In this document: positions 1-6,826 of the stretch, piece after piece
How positions within the stretch are numbered: position 1 is the first letter of the stretch
Layout: each line of letters begins with the position of its first letter
From: JBJXGV01 sp046160485
GTDB lineage: Bacteria > Orphanbacterota > Orphanbacteria > JBJXGV01
Length of the DNA stretch: 64,000 bases
Assembly (NCBI GenBank): GCA_046160485.1
Contig: JBJXGV010000008.1
Coordinates: 46,485-110,484, forward strand
Direction: 5' to 3'
Translations under genes and position numbers: made by a program
Notes under the pieces: generated by a model
What the model was told of the DNA's origin: nothing
What the model saw: only the letters and a program-made list of their open reading frames with translations
Databases searched by the model: none

Positions 1-74
1 CGAGCGGGATTTACTTCTATGGAATCGTCGCACCGGGCGTCAGCGAAACGAGGAAGATCGTCTTGGCGCGTTGA
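1..74 (+). CDS. C-terminal end of an exported protein with sorting-like tail (partial)
   Basis: The reading frame that begins at base 3 translates as S-G-I-Y-F-Y-G and ends in R-K-I-V-L-A-R before a TGA at 72-74. This matches the last 23 residues of the other exported proteins in the window (ends near 3554, 6827, 49190, 58584 and 63942). That tail closes FlgD/Ig-like C-terminal modules, often called type IX-style sorting domains. The rest of the gene lies upstream of the window, so its function cannot be read. It converges on the kinase gene with only three bases between the two stop codons. Confidence 0.75.
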   Translation, partial: SGIYFYGIVAPGVSETRKIVLAR

Positions 75-77
75 GTC

Positions 78-2597
78 TTACTCTTCGCTAACACTCGTCG
101 AGTCTTCGTCGAGGGGCCGTCCCTCCGCAATGGAGCGGGCGCGCCCCTCGAGTTCTTCCGCGCGCGCGGTGCGTCCGGCGGCGCGCTCCAATCGCGCCAA
201 GTCGGCGAGGTTCTCGACGGCGTACTCGTGCTCTGGACCGTACGAAGCCTCGAAGATCGCCCCAGCGCGCTCGTAGAGCGGCCGCGCCTCATCGTAACGC
301 CCCTCGTCGCGGCCCAGGTTCGCCAGATGGTTGAGGCTCAAGGCGACGCCGCTCTGGTCCGGTCCATAGAGCGCTGTGCGAAGCGCGAGCCCGCGCTCGA
401 GGAGCCGCCGCGCTTCGGCGCGCTCGCCCAGGCGCGCGAGCACCTCTCCGAGAGCGTCGAGGGTAACCGCGACGTACGGGTGGTCGGGCCCAAGCCGTTT
501 CTCGAAGATGGCCAGCGCCCGCTCGCAGGGACCACGAGCCTCGGCGAATTGTTTCTGGCGCCAGTGCGCGATGCCGATGTTAAGGAGCGTATTCGCAATC
601 GAGACGTGCTCCGGCCCGTTTAACTTTTCGTCGATCGCGAGCGCGCGCTCGTACGAGGCGATCGCCTCTGAATGCTCGCCGAGTTTGCTCTGCGCGTTTC
701 CGAGCGCGTTCCAGCTGGTCGCGACGATCGCGGCCTCCGAGCCGAACGCAGCCTGGCGGATCGCGAGCGCCCGCTCGAAGAGGGGCTTCGCATCGGCGGG
801 AGCGCCCGTCTCGGCGTAGAGCCCGCCGAGAGTGTGGAGCGTCGAGGCGACGTCGGGATGCTCGGGGCCTTGCGACGCCTCGCCGATCGCGAGCGCTCGC
901 TCGAGGCTCGTGCGCGCTGCGTCGAACTCGCCGGCTTGCATCTGGAGAAAACCGAGCGCGCGGAGGCTCTTCGCCAGATCGGGATGGTTCGGGAGGATCT
1001 TCTCGCGCAGGGACACCGCCTCCTCCGCGAGAGCCCGCGCCTTTTCCGGCGAGCCGAGGTCGCGATAGACCGTCGAAAGCGTCGTGAGCATGCGAGCCCG
1101 CACGCGTGGCTCGTCCGCGAGCTTCACCGGCAGGTCCTGCGTTCCGCGATCGAGGATCTCGCCGACCGTCGTCTCGAGGCCGCGCCCGCTGACCGGGCTC
1201 GCGGCGCGGAAGAGTTCGACGAGGAAATCCGAAACACGCTCGGAGGTCTGGGCCTCGCGGCGCGAATCCGCTTCGGCCCGCCGTGCGCGCAGCATTCCCG
1301 CGGTGGTCCCGACGATGCCGAGAAGGATCGCGACGAGCAGCGCGCAGACGAGCACAACCGCGCCCTTGTGCCGCGCGACGATCCTCCGGAGCTGGTAGGC
1401 GGTGCTGTTGGGGCGCGCGAGGATCGGCAGGTTCTGTAGGCAGCGCCGCAAATCCTCCGCGAACGCCGAGACGTTCGCATAGCGCGCGGCCGGTTCCTTC
1501 TCGAGAGCCTTCAAGAGAATCGTTTCCCAATCGCCGCGAAGGATGCGCGCGGCCGCGCTCGGGCGGCGCGGCGCGGCTTCGCACACGGCGCGGACGCCCT
1601 CGTGCAACGGACTCAACGGGACATCGTAAGGGCGGCGGCCCAATAGCATCTCGTAGAGGATGACACCGAGAGCGTAGACGTCGCTACGCAGGTCGATGGC
1701 GTCCGTGTCGCCGCGCGCCTGCTCAGGGCTCATGTATGGGAGCGTCCCCTGGATCCGCACCGAGTCGGAACCCGAGCGCGTCACACCGGCGTCGCCGTCG
1801 ACGATCCGCGCGAGTCCGAAGTCGAGCACCTTCACGCGCCACGCGGCGGCCGGCGACTCCGCCGCGGGCGCTGCGTGCGCCGCGTCGTCGAGGACGACGA
1901 TGTTCGAGGGCTTCAGATCGCGGTGAATCACGCCCTTCTGGTGCGCGTAAGCGATCGCGTCGCAAATGGCGAGAAAAACGTTCACGCGCCGGAGCATCTC
2001 GCGCCGGTCGTCGACCGCCGCGCCGCGTTTCTTCATCCACTCCGCGAGCGTCTGGCCGTGCACGAGCTCCATCGCGAAGTAGGGCTGGCCGTGAGCGGTT
2101 CGCCCTGCGTGGTAGATCGTCGCGATCCCGGGATGCACGAGCCGCGCGAGCGCGCGCGTTTCCCGCTCGAAGAGCCGCACTTGGTACGGGTCGAGAGTCG
2201 CGTCGCCCCGGATCAGCTTGATCGCGACGGGCCGGCGCGGATTCTCTTGCTCGGCCTCGTACACGAGGCCCATCCCGCCCTCGCCGAGTTTGCGGAGGAG
2301 CCGGTAGGGGCCAATCTGCGCGTCGGCCGGAAGGTCCGCGTCGGCGGCGCCGGTGTCGCCGCTCGTCGCCGCCCAATCGGCAAGCAGGCCGCCAGCGACT
2401 TCCGCCGCGGGCGTCGAGAGAAACGAGCCGGCGCGCTTGTCGGCCGCGAGGTAGGACTCGACTTCCGCACGAAGCTCGGCGTCGCCGGCGCAAGCGGCGT
2501 CGAGTGCGCTCGCGCGCCGTTCGTCAGGGAGGTCGAGGACCTCCAGGAGAAGCGCCTCGATGCGGCGCCAGCGATCTGGATCGATCGGCGCTTTCAC
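78..2597 (-). CDS. Transmembrane Ser/Thr protein kinase with C-terminal TPR repeats
   Basis: 839 residues, GTG start. A cytoplasmic Hanks-type kinase domain spans about residues 95-385. It has a glycine loop GEGGMGLVYEAE near 105-116, the ATP lysine in VAIK (K127), catalytic HRDLKPSN (225-232), DFGLA (259-263) and the activation-segment end SPEQ. One membrane helix lies at about 412-435. The rest is a run of TPRs of the kinesin-light-chain type (repeats of 42 residues with A-x-x-L-x-x-L-G), presumably on the far side of the membrane. All catalytic motifs are present, so it should be active. It starts four bases after the ECF sigma gene ends. Sigma/kinase pairs of this layout are known in which the kinase phosphorylates the sigma factor, for example EcfK-PknS of Xanthomonas. 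The partnership here is inferred from position. Confidence 0.92.
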   Translation of the reverse strand: MKAPIDPDRWRRIEALLLEVLDLPDERRASALDAACAGDAELRAEVESYLAADKRAGSFLSTPAAEVAGGLLADWAATSGDTGAADADLPADAQIGPYRLLRKLGEGGMGLVYEAEQENPRRPVAIKLIRGDATLDPYQVRLFERETRALARLVHPGIATIYHAGRTAHGQPYFAMELVHGQTLAEWMKKRGAAVDDRREMLRRVNVFLAICDAIAYAHQKGVIHRDLKPSNIVVLDDAAHAAPAAESPAAAWRVKVLDFGLARIVDGDAGVTRSGSDSVRIQGTLPYMSPEQARGDTDAIDLRSDVYALGVILYEMLLGRRPYDVPLSPLHEGVRAVCEAAPRRPSAAARILRGDWETILLKALEKEPAARYANVSAFAEDLRRCLQNLPILARPNSTAYQLRRIVARHKGAVVLVCALLVAILLGIVGTTAGMLRARRAEADSRREAQTSERVSDFLVELFRAASPVSGRGLETTVGEILDRGTQDLPVKLADEPRVRARMLTTLSTVYRDLGSPEKARALAEEAVSLREKILPNHPDLAKSLRALGFLQMQAGEFDAARTSLERALAIGEASQGPEHPDVASTLHTLGGLYAETGAPADAKPLFERALAIRQAAFGSEAAIVATSWNALGNAQSKLGEHSEAIASYERALAIDEKLNGPEHVSIANTLLNIGIAHWRQKQFAEARGPCERALAIFEKRLGPDHPYVAVTLDALGEVLARLGERAEARRLLERGLALRTALYGPDQSGVALSLNHLANLGRDEGRYDEARPLYERAGAIFEASYGPEHEYAVENLADLARLERAAGRTARAEELEGRARSIAEGRPLDEDSTSVSEE

Positions 2598-2601
2598 TGG
2601 C

Positions 2602-3207
2602 TCACGAAGCTCCCTCGCTCTCCGCGCGGTGTGGCGATGCGCCGCGATCCTCCGCGAGTTCCTTGTAGAGAAACGCGCGCGCCGCGGCCCAGTCCCGCTT
2701 GACGGTGCGGTCCGTCACGCCGAGCACCTTCGCAGCCTCCTCGACCGACAGGCCCCCGAAGAAGCGCAGCTCGATCACACGGCCGAGCCGCGCATTCAAC
2801 GCGGAGAGGCGGCGAAGCGCCGCGTCGAGTTCGATGAAGTCCGCGGCTTGTTCTTCGACGGGCGCATCGTGCCCGTCGAGAAGAAAAGTGCGCACTCCCC
2901 CGCCACGCTTCTTTCGCGTCCGCGCGCGCGCGTGGTCGAGCAGCACCTGCCGCATCGCCGCCGCCGCGACGTTCAGGAAATGCGCGCGATCCTCCCACGG
3001 CGCGCCGGCCGCGCCGGTCAACTTGAGGTACGCCTCGTGGACGACGGCGGTGGTGTTGAGCGTATCGGCGCGGCCGAGACGCCGGAGCTGGCGGTGAGCG
3101 ATGCGGCGGATTTCGTCGTACACGTACGTGAAGACCGTGTTGAGGGCGTCCCGATCGCCGGCCCGGGCCGCCGACAGGAGCTGAGTGATGTGGCCGGTCT
3201 CTTCCAT
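2602..3207 (-). CDS. ECF-type RNA polymerase sigma factor (kinase-linked subfamily)
   Basis: 201 residues. Region 2 lies at about 15-95 and includes the helix with Y-D-E-I-R-R-I-A-H and the promoter-melting part around W-E-D-R-A-H-F-L. Region 4 lies at about 130-190 with E-L-R-F-F-G-G-L-S-V-E-E-A-A and the helix-turn-helix T-D-R-T-V-K-R-D-W. The sequence style (A-V-V-H-E-A-Y-L-K-L) is that of the sigma70_ECF/TIGR02999 group, which is common in Acidobacteria and Planctomycetes beside Ser/Thr kinases. No anti-sigma gene is adjacent; the kinase gene follows immediately. Control by phosphorylation instead of an anti-sigma factor is therefore likely but inferred. ATG start with an AGAAGGG ribosome site. 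Confidence 0.92.
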   Translation of the reverse strand: MEETGHITQLLSAARAGDRDALNTVFTYVYDEIRRIAHRQLRRLGRADTLNTTAVVHEAYLKLTGAAGAPWEDRAHFLNVAAAAMRQVLLDHARARTRKKRGGGVRTFLLDGHDAPVEEQAADFIELDAALRRLSALNARLGRVIELRFFGGLSVEEAAKVLGVTDRTVKRDWAAARAFLYKELAEDRGASPHRAESEGAS

Positions 3208-3346
3208 GTGCGCCCTTCTTCTGAGGGCGGATCGAGCTGCAAGAGAATCGTGGAAGTGGTGAAATCGAATTCGAGTCTACCCGAGTGCGCGCCGGTCACG
3301 GAAGTGATCGATTTTACGAAATCCTCAGTTCCGGCTGAGGCGCCGC

Positions 3347-3475
3347 TCATGACATCCGATAGAACGAAGACTTCGGAACCCCGAACTCTCGACACGCTTC
3401 GACGGCGCTGCCGGTCCCCTGAGCGTGGTCCAGCGCAACCTGCTTGCCGAATGAGTGCTTTCCGAACCCTGACAT
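3347..3475 (-). pseudogene. Possible transposase/integrase HTH remnant (42 codons)
   Basis: A short frame starts at ATG 3475, behind a GGGAGGG ribosome-site-like run, and stops at TGA 3347-3349. Its core, A-V-E-A-C-R-E-F-G-V-P-K-S-S-F-Y-R, resembles the N-terminal helix-turn-helix of IS3/IS481-type transposases (A-C-R-x-x-G-(I/V)-S-x-S-x-F-Y-R-W). It breaks off where a tryptophan and the catalytic DDE domain should follow. No inverted repeats or remaining transposase sequence were seen. It may be a decayed element or a small unrelated HTH peptide. It sits in the 346-base gap 3208-3553, which otherwise holds only the upstream region of the sigma gene. Confidence 0.35.
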
Positions 3476-3553
3476 CGCACACCCTCCCGTAACAGATCGG
3501 GCGGCCAAATCTGTCCCACGAGGTCTGGTACATCGCGCCGGCGTGAATCGCGA

Positions 3554-5761
3554 TCAGCGCACGACGACGAGGCGGCGCCCCTGTGTCGCGCCATCGGCCG
3601 TGAGCTTGTAGAAGTAGACGCCGTTCGCGAATTCGGAGAGGTCCACGCCCTCCTCGTGCCGCCCGGGCGCGCGCTGGCCGCGGACGAGCGTCGCGACGCG
3701 CTGCCCGCTCACGTTGAAGAGCTCGAGCGTGACGTGCGCCCCGCGCGGGAGCTCGAAGCCGATCCGCGTCGCGCGGGACGCGGGGTTCGGCGCGCTCTGC
3801 TCGAGCACGACACCGGGAGACGTCACGACCCGCGGGTCGCCGACTTCCGTCACGCTCGGCAACATCCGCGTGACGATGTGGCCGAGGCTTCCCACCGCGC
3901 GCGCCTTGCCGGAGGGCGTGATCGCGACGCCGTTGAGACTGCCGGAGCTCGCGATCTCGGGCGTCCACGTCCGGCCGCCGTCCTGTGTGATGAGCGCGCC
4001 GAAGGCGGCGGTGCCGACGGCCACGCCCGTGTTTTGATCGAGGAAGGCGACCTCGGTGTATGTGTTCGTTCCGGCCGGAGAGACGTCGCTCCAGTTCGCT
4101 CCGCCATCCGTGGTGCGGAGCACTTTCCCGGAGAGGCCCACGACGGTGCCGCGCAGCGCGTCGATGAAGTCGACGCCTTCGAGCTGCGCGGTCGTTCCGC
4201 TCGACTGCGGCGACCAGGTCTGCCCGCCGTCCGACGTCTTGAGGATCGTTCCGCTCAGCCCGACGGCCCACGCGGTCTGCGCGTCGACGGCGTCGACATC
4301 GCGAAGGGTCACGGCCACGCCGGAGGTTTGCGGCGCCCAAACCGCGCCGCCGTCCGTCGTGTGGAGGATGATGCCGGTGCTCGCGACCGCGAACGCGACA
4401 CCGGGCGCGGGAGAGCACACGCCGTTGATCTGCTGCGCCGTGCCGCTCGATTGGCTCTGCCAGGCGTTGCCGCTGTTCGTGCTGCGCAGGATCGTGCCCG
4501 CGCCGCCGACGGCCCACGCGCTCGTCGGAACGAGGCTCGCGCCGGGCTCCCCCTCAAACGCGACCTCCGTCAACTGCTGCGTCGTCCCGGAGGTCTTCAC
4601 CGTCCACGTCGCGCCGCCGTTGAGCGTCTGTACGATCCGTCCGCCCGTGCCCACGACGATCGCCGTCATGTCGTCCGCGTGGTCCACGCCGTTGTTCGAC
4701 GCCGACGTGCCACCGGCGAAGAGGGATTGCCACGAAGTCCCTCCGTTCGTAGTGCGGATCAGGGCTCCGTTCGCGCCAACCCCGTAGGCGTTGTTTCCCA
4801 CCCCGTCGACCGCGTTGAGAGTCGATGTCGTTCCGCTCGGCACGCTCGCCCACGTCGCGCCGTCGTTGGTCGAGAGGAGCGCGGTGCCGAGCTGCCCGAT
4901 CGCCACCCACCGGCCGCCTCCGAGGTTCGCCACGGAACGGAGCGACTGCGTCGTCGGGCTCGTGACCGGATTCCAGGAGACGCCGCCGTCCGTGGTGCGC
5001 TCGATCGTCCCCTGGTCGCCGACCGCGATGCCCAGCAGGTTGCCGTCGGTGTCGAGTCCGTTGAGGTTCACGTTGCCGCCAGCGCGCTTCGAGGGGCCGG
5101 GCGATGTCCAGGTTTCGCCGCAGTCCGCCGTGACCATCTGGAGGCCCCCTTCTCCGACGATAATCACCGCCTCCCCTGAGAGCCCCATGATCGCCTCGAT
5201 CCCTGTGAGGTTCCCGACCCTCGGGTTTGGCGAGCGATCTTCCCACTCTAGATTGAGATCCGTCGTGAAGAAGACGAAGCCGCTGTCCCCGACGACCCAG
5301 CGCTTCTCGGCCCCCAGCGCCTCTCTCAGCGTTCGGCCATTCGCGTCGGGCTGGAATGGTGCATCCGCCCAGGTCTTTCCGCCGTCGCTGGAAACCTGAA
5401 CTCGCCCATTTTCACCGACCTTAGTGGCCTCTAGGTCTTCGCCCACCTTCCCGAGACCAGCGGAGGCGGCGGGCGTCGTGAACGCGACGCCCATGAACGC
5501 GTCGGTCACGCCGCTTGCTCCCGTCACCGTCTCCCACGTCGAGCCGCCGTCCTCGGTGCGCATCACGGCGCCGCGGTTGCCCACCGCGACGGCGGTGTTC
5601 TCGTCGAGCGCGGCGATGCCGTTGAGCGTGCCGCCCTGCGGGAACGGGTTCTCCCACGTCCAAGCCTGGCCGCGCGCGTCGGCGCCCCAGAGAAGAAGCG
5701 CGCCCAGCGCGATCAGCCCGAATGCGATTCTCGATCGATCCATTACTAGCGAAGCGTTCAT
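3554..5761 (-). CDS. Secreted Ycf48/BNR-repeat beta-propeller with sorting-like C-terminus
   Basis: 735 residues. A Sec signal peptide occupies about 1-31 (hydrophobic I-A-F-G-L-I-A-L-G-A-L-L-L, cleavage near A-R-G-Q). The body is a chain of about a dozen repeats of 40-45 residues, each with G-x-I-x-R-T-T-D-G-G-x-x-W. This is the blade signature of Ycf48-like/BNR propellers. Residues about 650-735 form a FlgD/Ig-like module beginning A-P-N-P-A-S-R-A-T-R-I and ending R-R-L-V-V-V-R. Ycf48 itself helps photosystem II assembly, but bacterial secreted relatives have no settled role. Here it is probably a surface or periplasmic scaffold. The start at 5761 is supported by GGAGGG seven bases upstream. 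Confidence 0.85.
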   Translation of the reverse strand: MNASLVMDRSRIAFGLIALGALLLWGADARGQAWTWENPFPQGGTLNGIAALDENTAVAVGNRGAVMRTEDGGSTWETVTGASGVTDAFMGVAFTTPAASAGLGKVGEDLEATKVGENGRVQVSSDGGKTWADAPFQPDANGRTLREALGAEKRWVVGDSGFVFFTTDLNLEWEDRSPNPRVGNLTGIEAIMGLSGEAVIIVGEGGLQMVTADCGETWTSPGPSKRAGGNVNLNGLDTDGNLLGIAVGDQGTIERTTDGGVSWNPVTSPTTQSLRSVANLGGGRWVAIGQLGTALLSTNDGATWASVPSGTTSTLNAVDGVGNNAYGVGANGALIRTTNGGTSWQSLFAGGTSASNNGVDHADDMTAIVVGTGGRIVQTLNGGATWTVKTSGTTQQLTEVAFEGEPGASLVPTSAWAVGGAGTILRSTNSGNAWQSQSSGTAQQINGVCSPAPGVAFAVASTGIILHTTDGGAVWAPQTSGVAVTLRDVDAVDAQTAWAVGLSGTILKTSDGGQTWSPQSSGTTAQLEGVDFIDALRGTVVGLSGKVLRTTDGGANWSDVSPAGTNTYTEVAFLDQNTGVAVGTAAFGALITQDGGRTWTPEIASSGSLNGVAITPSGKARAVGSLGHIVTRMLPSVTEVGDPRVVTSPGVVLEQSAPNPASRATRIGFELPRGAHVTLELFNVSGQRVATLVRGQRAPGRHEEGVDLSEFANGVYFYKLTADGATQGRRLVVVR

Positions 5762-5935
5762 GACGACCCTCCGGCGTGGATGAAACCCCAGGCGTGTCGC
5801 GAATCAGCGTTCGGAGGGTATTAGCGGCGAGGGATCGGTTTTTCTCACGCGGGACGCGAGAAACGCGAGACACCGGCGTCGCGTTAGAGCCGCGCGCACG
5901 AAACGGCCGGCGAGCGCCGGCCCATACGCACGAAA

Positions 5936-5965
5936 CCGGCGATCCTAAGCGAGCGGGATCGCCGG
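5936..5965 (-). terminator. Hairpin downstream of tmRNA
   Basis: On the minus strand, CCGGCGATCC and GGATCGCCGG form a perfect 10-bp stem with a 10-base loop, six bases after the CCA end of tmRNA. It is followed by TTTCG, so the U-tract is short. A second GC hairpin (5905-5922) follows and is also trailed by the same TTTCGTGCG string. This looks like a weak or tandem terminator for the tRNA-Lys/tmRNA unit. Confidence 0.55.
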
Positions 5966-5971
5966 TCGAAT

Positions 5972-6324
5972 TGGTGGAGGCGGCGGGAATCGAACCCGCG
6001 TCCGGAAATCTTTCCAACGAAGGGTCTACGCGCGTGTCCGATGATTTCAAGTCTCGCCGCCACGGAAGCCCCCATCGGCAGGGTCGACACCGGCAGCCAG
6101 CCCCGTTGTTTTTCGCTCTCACCCCCGGGACGGAAAGTTCGAGCTAGCCTGCTCTGTCGACGCCCTCATCCCACCACGCAGGCGAGACAGGTGAGGACGG
6201 GCTACCTAAGCAGCCAGTGCCAAGTTGTCGTTGGCAGTTGAAACGTTCCCGCGTTTTTTACGAGGCGTGGGCCCTCTGCGCGCAACTCCGCCTTACTTGA
6301 TCCCCGTCGAATCCGTTCGCCCCC
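5972..6324 (-). ncRNA. ssrA: Transfer-messenger RNA (tmRNA, ssrA), one-piece
   Basis: 353 nt. The 5' end GGGGGCG pairs with CGCCTCC before the encoded ACCA (a seven-base-pair acceptor with one G-U). The 5' tRNA-like part carries the conserved AACGGATTCGACGGGG. The 3' part carries the T-arm CGCGGGTTCGATTCCCGCCG. The tag reading frame (6235 down to 6206) reads GCC AAC GAC AAC TTG GCA CTG GCT GCT TAG, giving ANDNLALAA. This is a normal ALAA-type proteolysis tag. tmRNA with SmpB (encoded at 28495-28974) frees ribosomes stalled on broken mRNA. No good promoter lies directly upstream. tRNA-Lys ends 52 bases before it on the same strand, so co-transcription is likely. Confidence 0.96.
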
Positions 6325-6376
6325 GTGAAGTCCTGTTCGTGTTATCGGACGATCGCGAAGGGTTCGGGAGAAAAAC

Positions 6377-6452
<76 letters not shown>

Positions 6453-6473
6453 AGATAATGGGACCGAGCGGCC

Positions 6474-6502
6474 AATCTAACAGACGCTGCGTGCAGCGTC
6501 AA
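6474..6502 (-). promoter_or_regulatory. Sigma-70-type promoter of tRNA-Lys/tmRNA
   Basis: On the minus strand TTGACG, a 17-base spacer and TAGATT stand about 22 bases before the first base of tRNA-Lys. The same kind of element precedes tRNA-Pro and tRNA-Leu in this window. Confidence 0.65.
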
Positions 6503-6544
6503 CGCGCGCGAATTCCGCACGCGAATTCTGTTACGATCCGGCGC

Positions 6545-6757
6545 GTGAGCGAGCCATACGAGAGAGCCGAGCGTGCCGAGCGTGCCGAGCCGAAGGATCC
6601 CGGCGGCAAAGACGCCGGAAAAAGTATTGGAGCTTTGTACCGCAAAATGTCCTCGTGGTACATCGTTTTCTCGCTCGTGGTCTTCGTATTCATCCTCTTC
6701 GTCGGCTTCCAGCTCGCGCGCCCGCTCATCCCGTTTCTGATCGGCGACGGCAACTAG
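6545..6757 (+). CDS. Small single-span membrane protein of unknown function
   Basis: About 70 residues if it starts at the GTG at 6545. An in-frame ATG at 6458 lies inside the tRNA-Lys promoter region and is less likely. The N-terminal half is charged and low in complexity (E-R-A-E-R-A-E-R-A-E). The C-terminal half is one strong membrane helix (W-Y-I-V-F-S-L-V-V-F-V-F-I-L-F-V) ending close to the C-terminus. I do not recognise a family. It stands alone between tRNA-Lys and the peptidase gene, divergent from the first and convergent with the second. A 7-bp GC hairpin lies just after the stop (6758-6776). Confidence 0.5.
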   Translation: MSEPYERAERAERAEPKDPGGKDAGKSIGALYRKMSSWYIVFSLVVFVFILFVGFQLARPLIPFLIGDGN

Positions 6758-6826
6758 CGCCGCGATCGGCGCGGCGATATCGGATGCGCCAGAGCGCGCA
6801 CGACGGCGCGCCACGGCGACTCGCGA

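Noticed and set aside
3018..4517. Minus-strand frame of 499 codons across the sigma and Ycf48-like genes
   Set aside because: It runs through two real genes in the wrong frame and is Arg-rich without any domain.
6758..6776. GC hairpin after the small membrane protein as terminator
   Set aside because: No U-tract follows, and such 7-bp stems are frequent by chance in this base composition.
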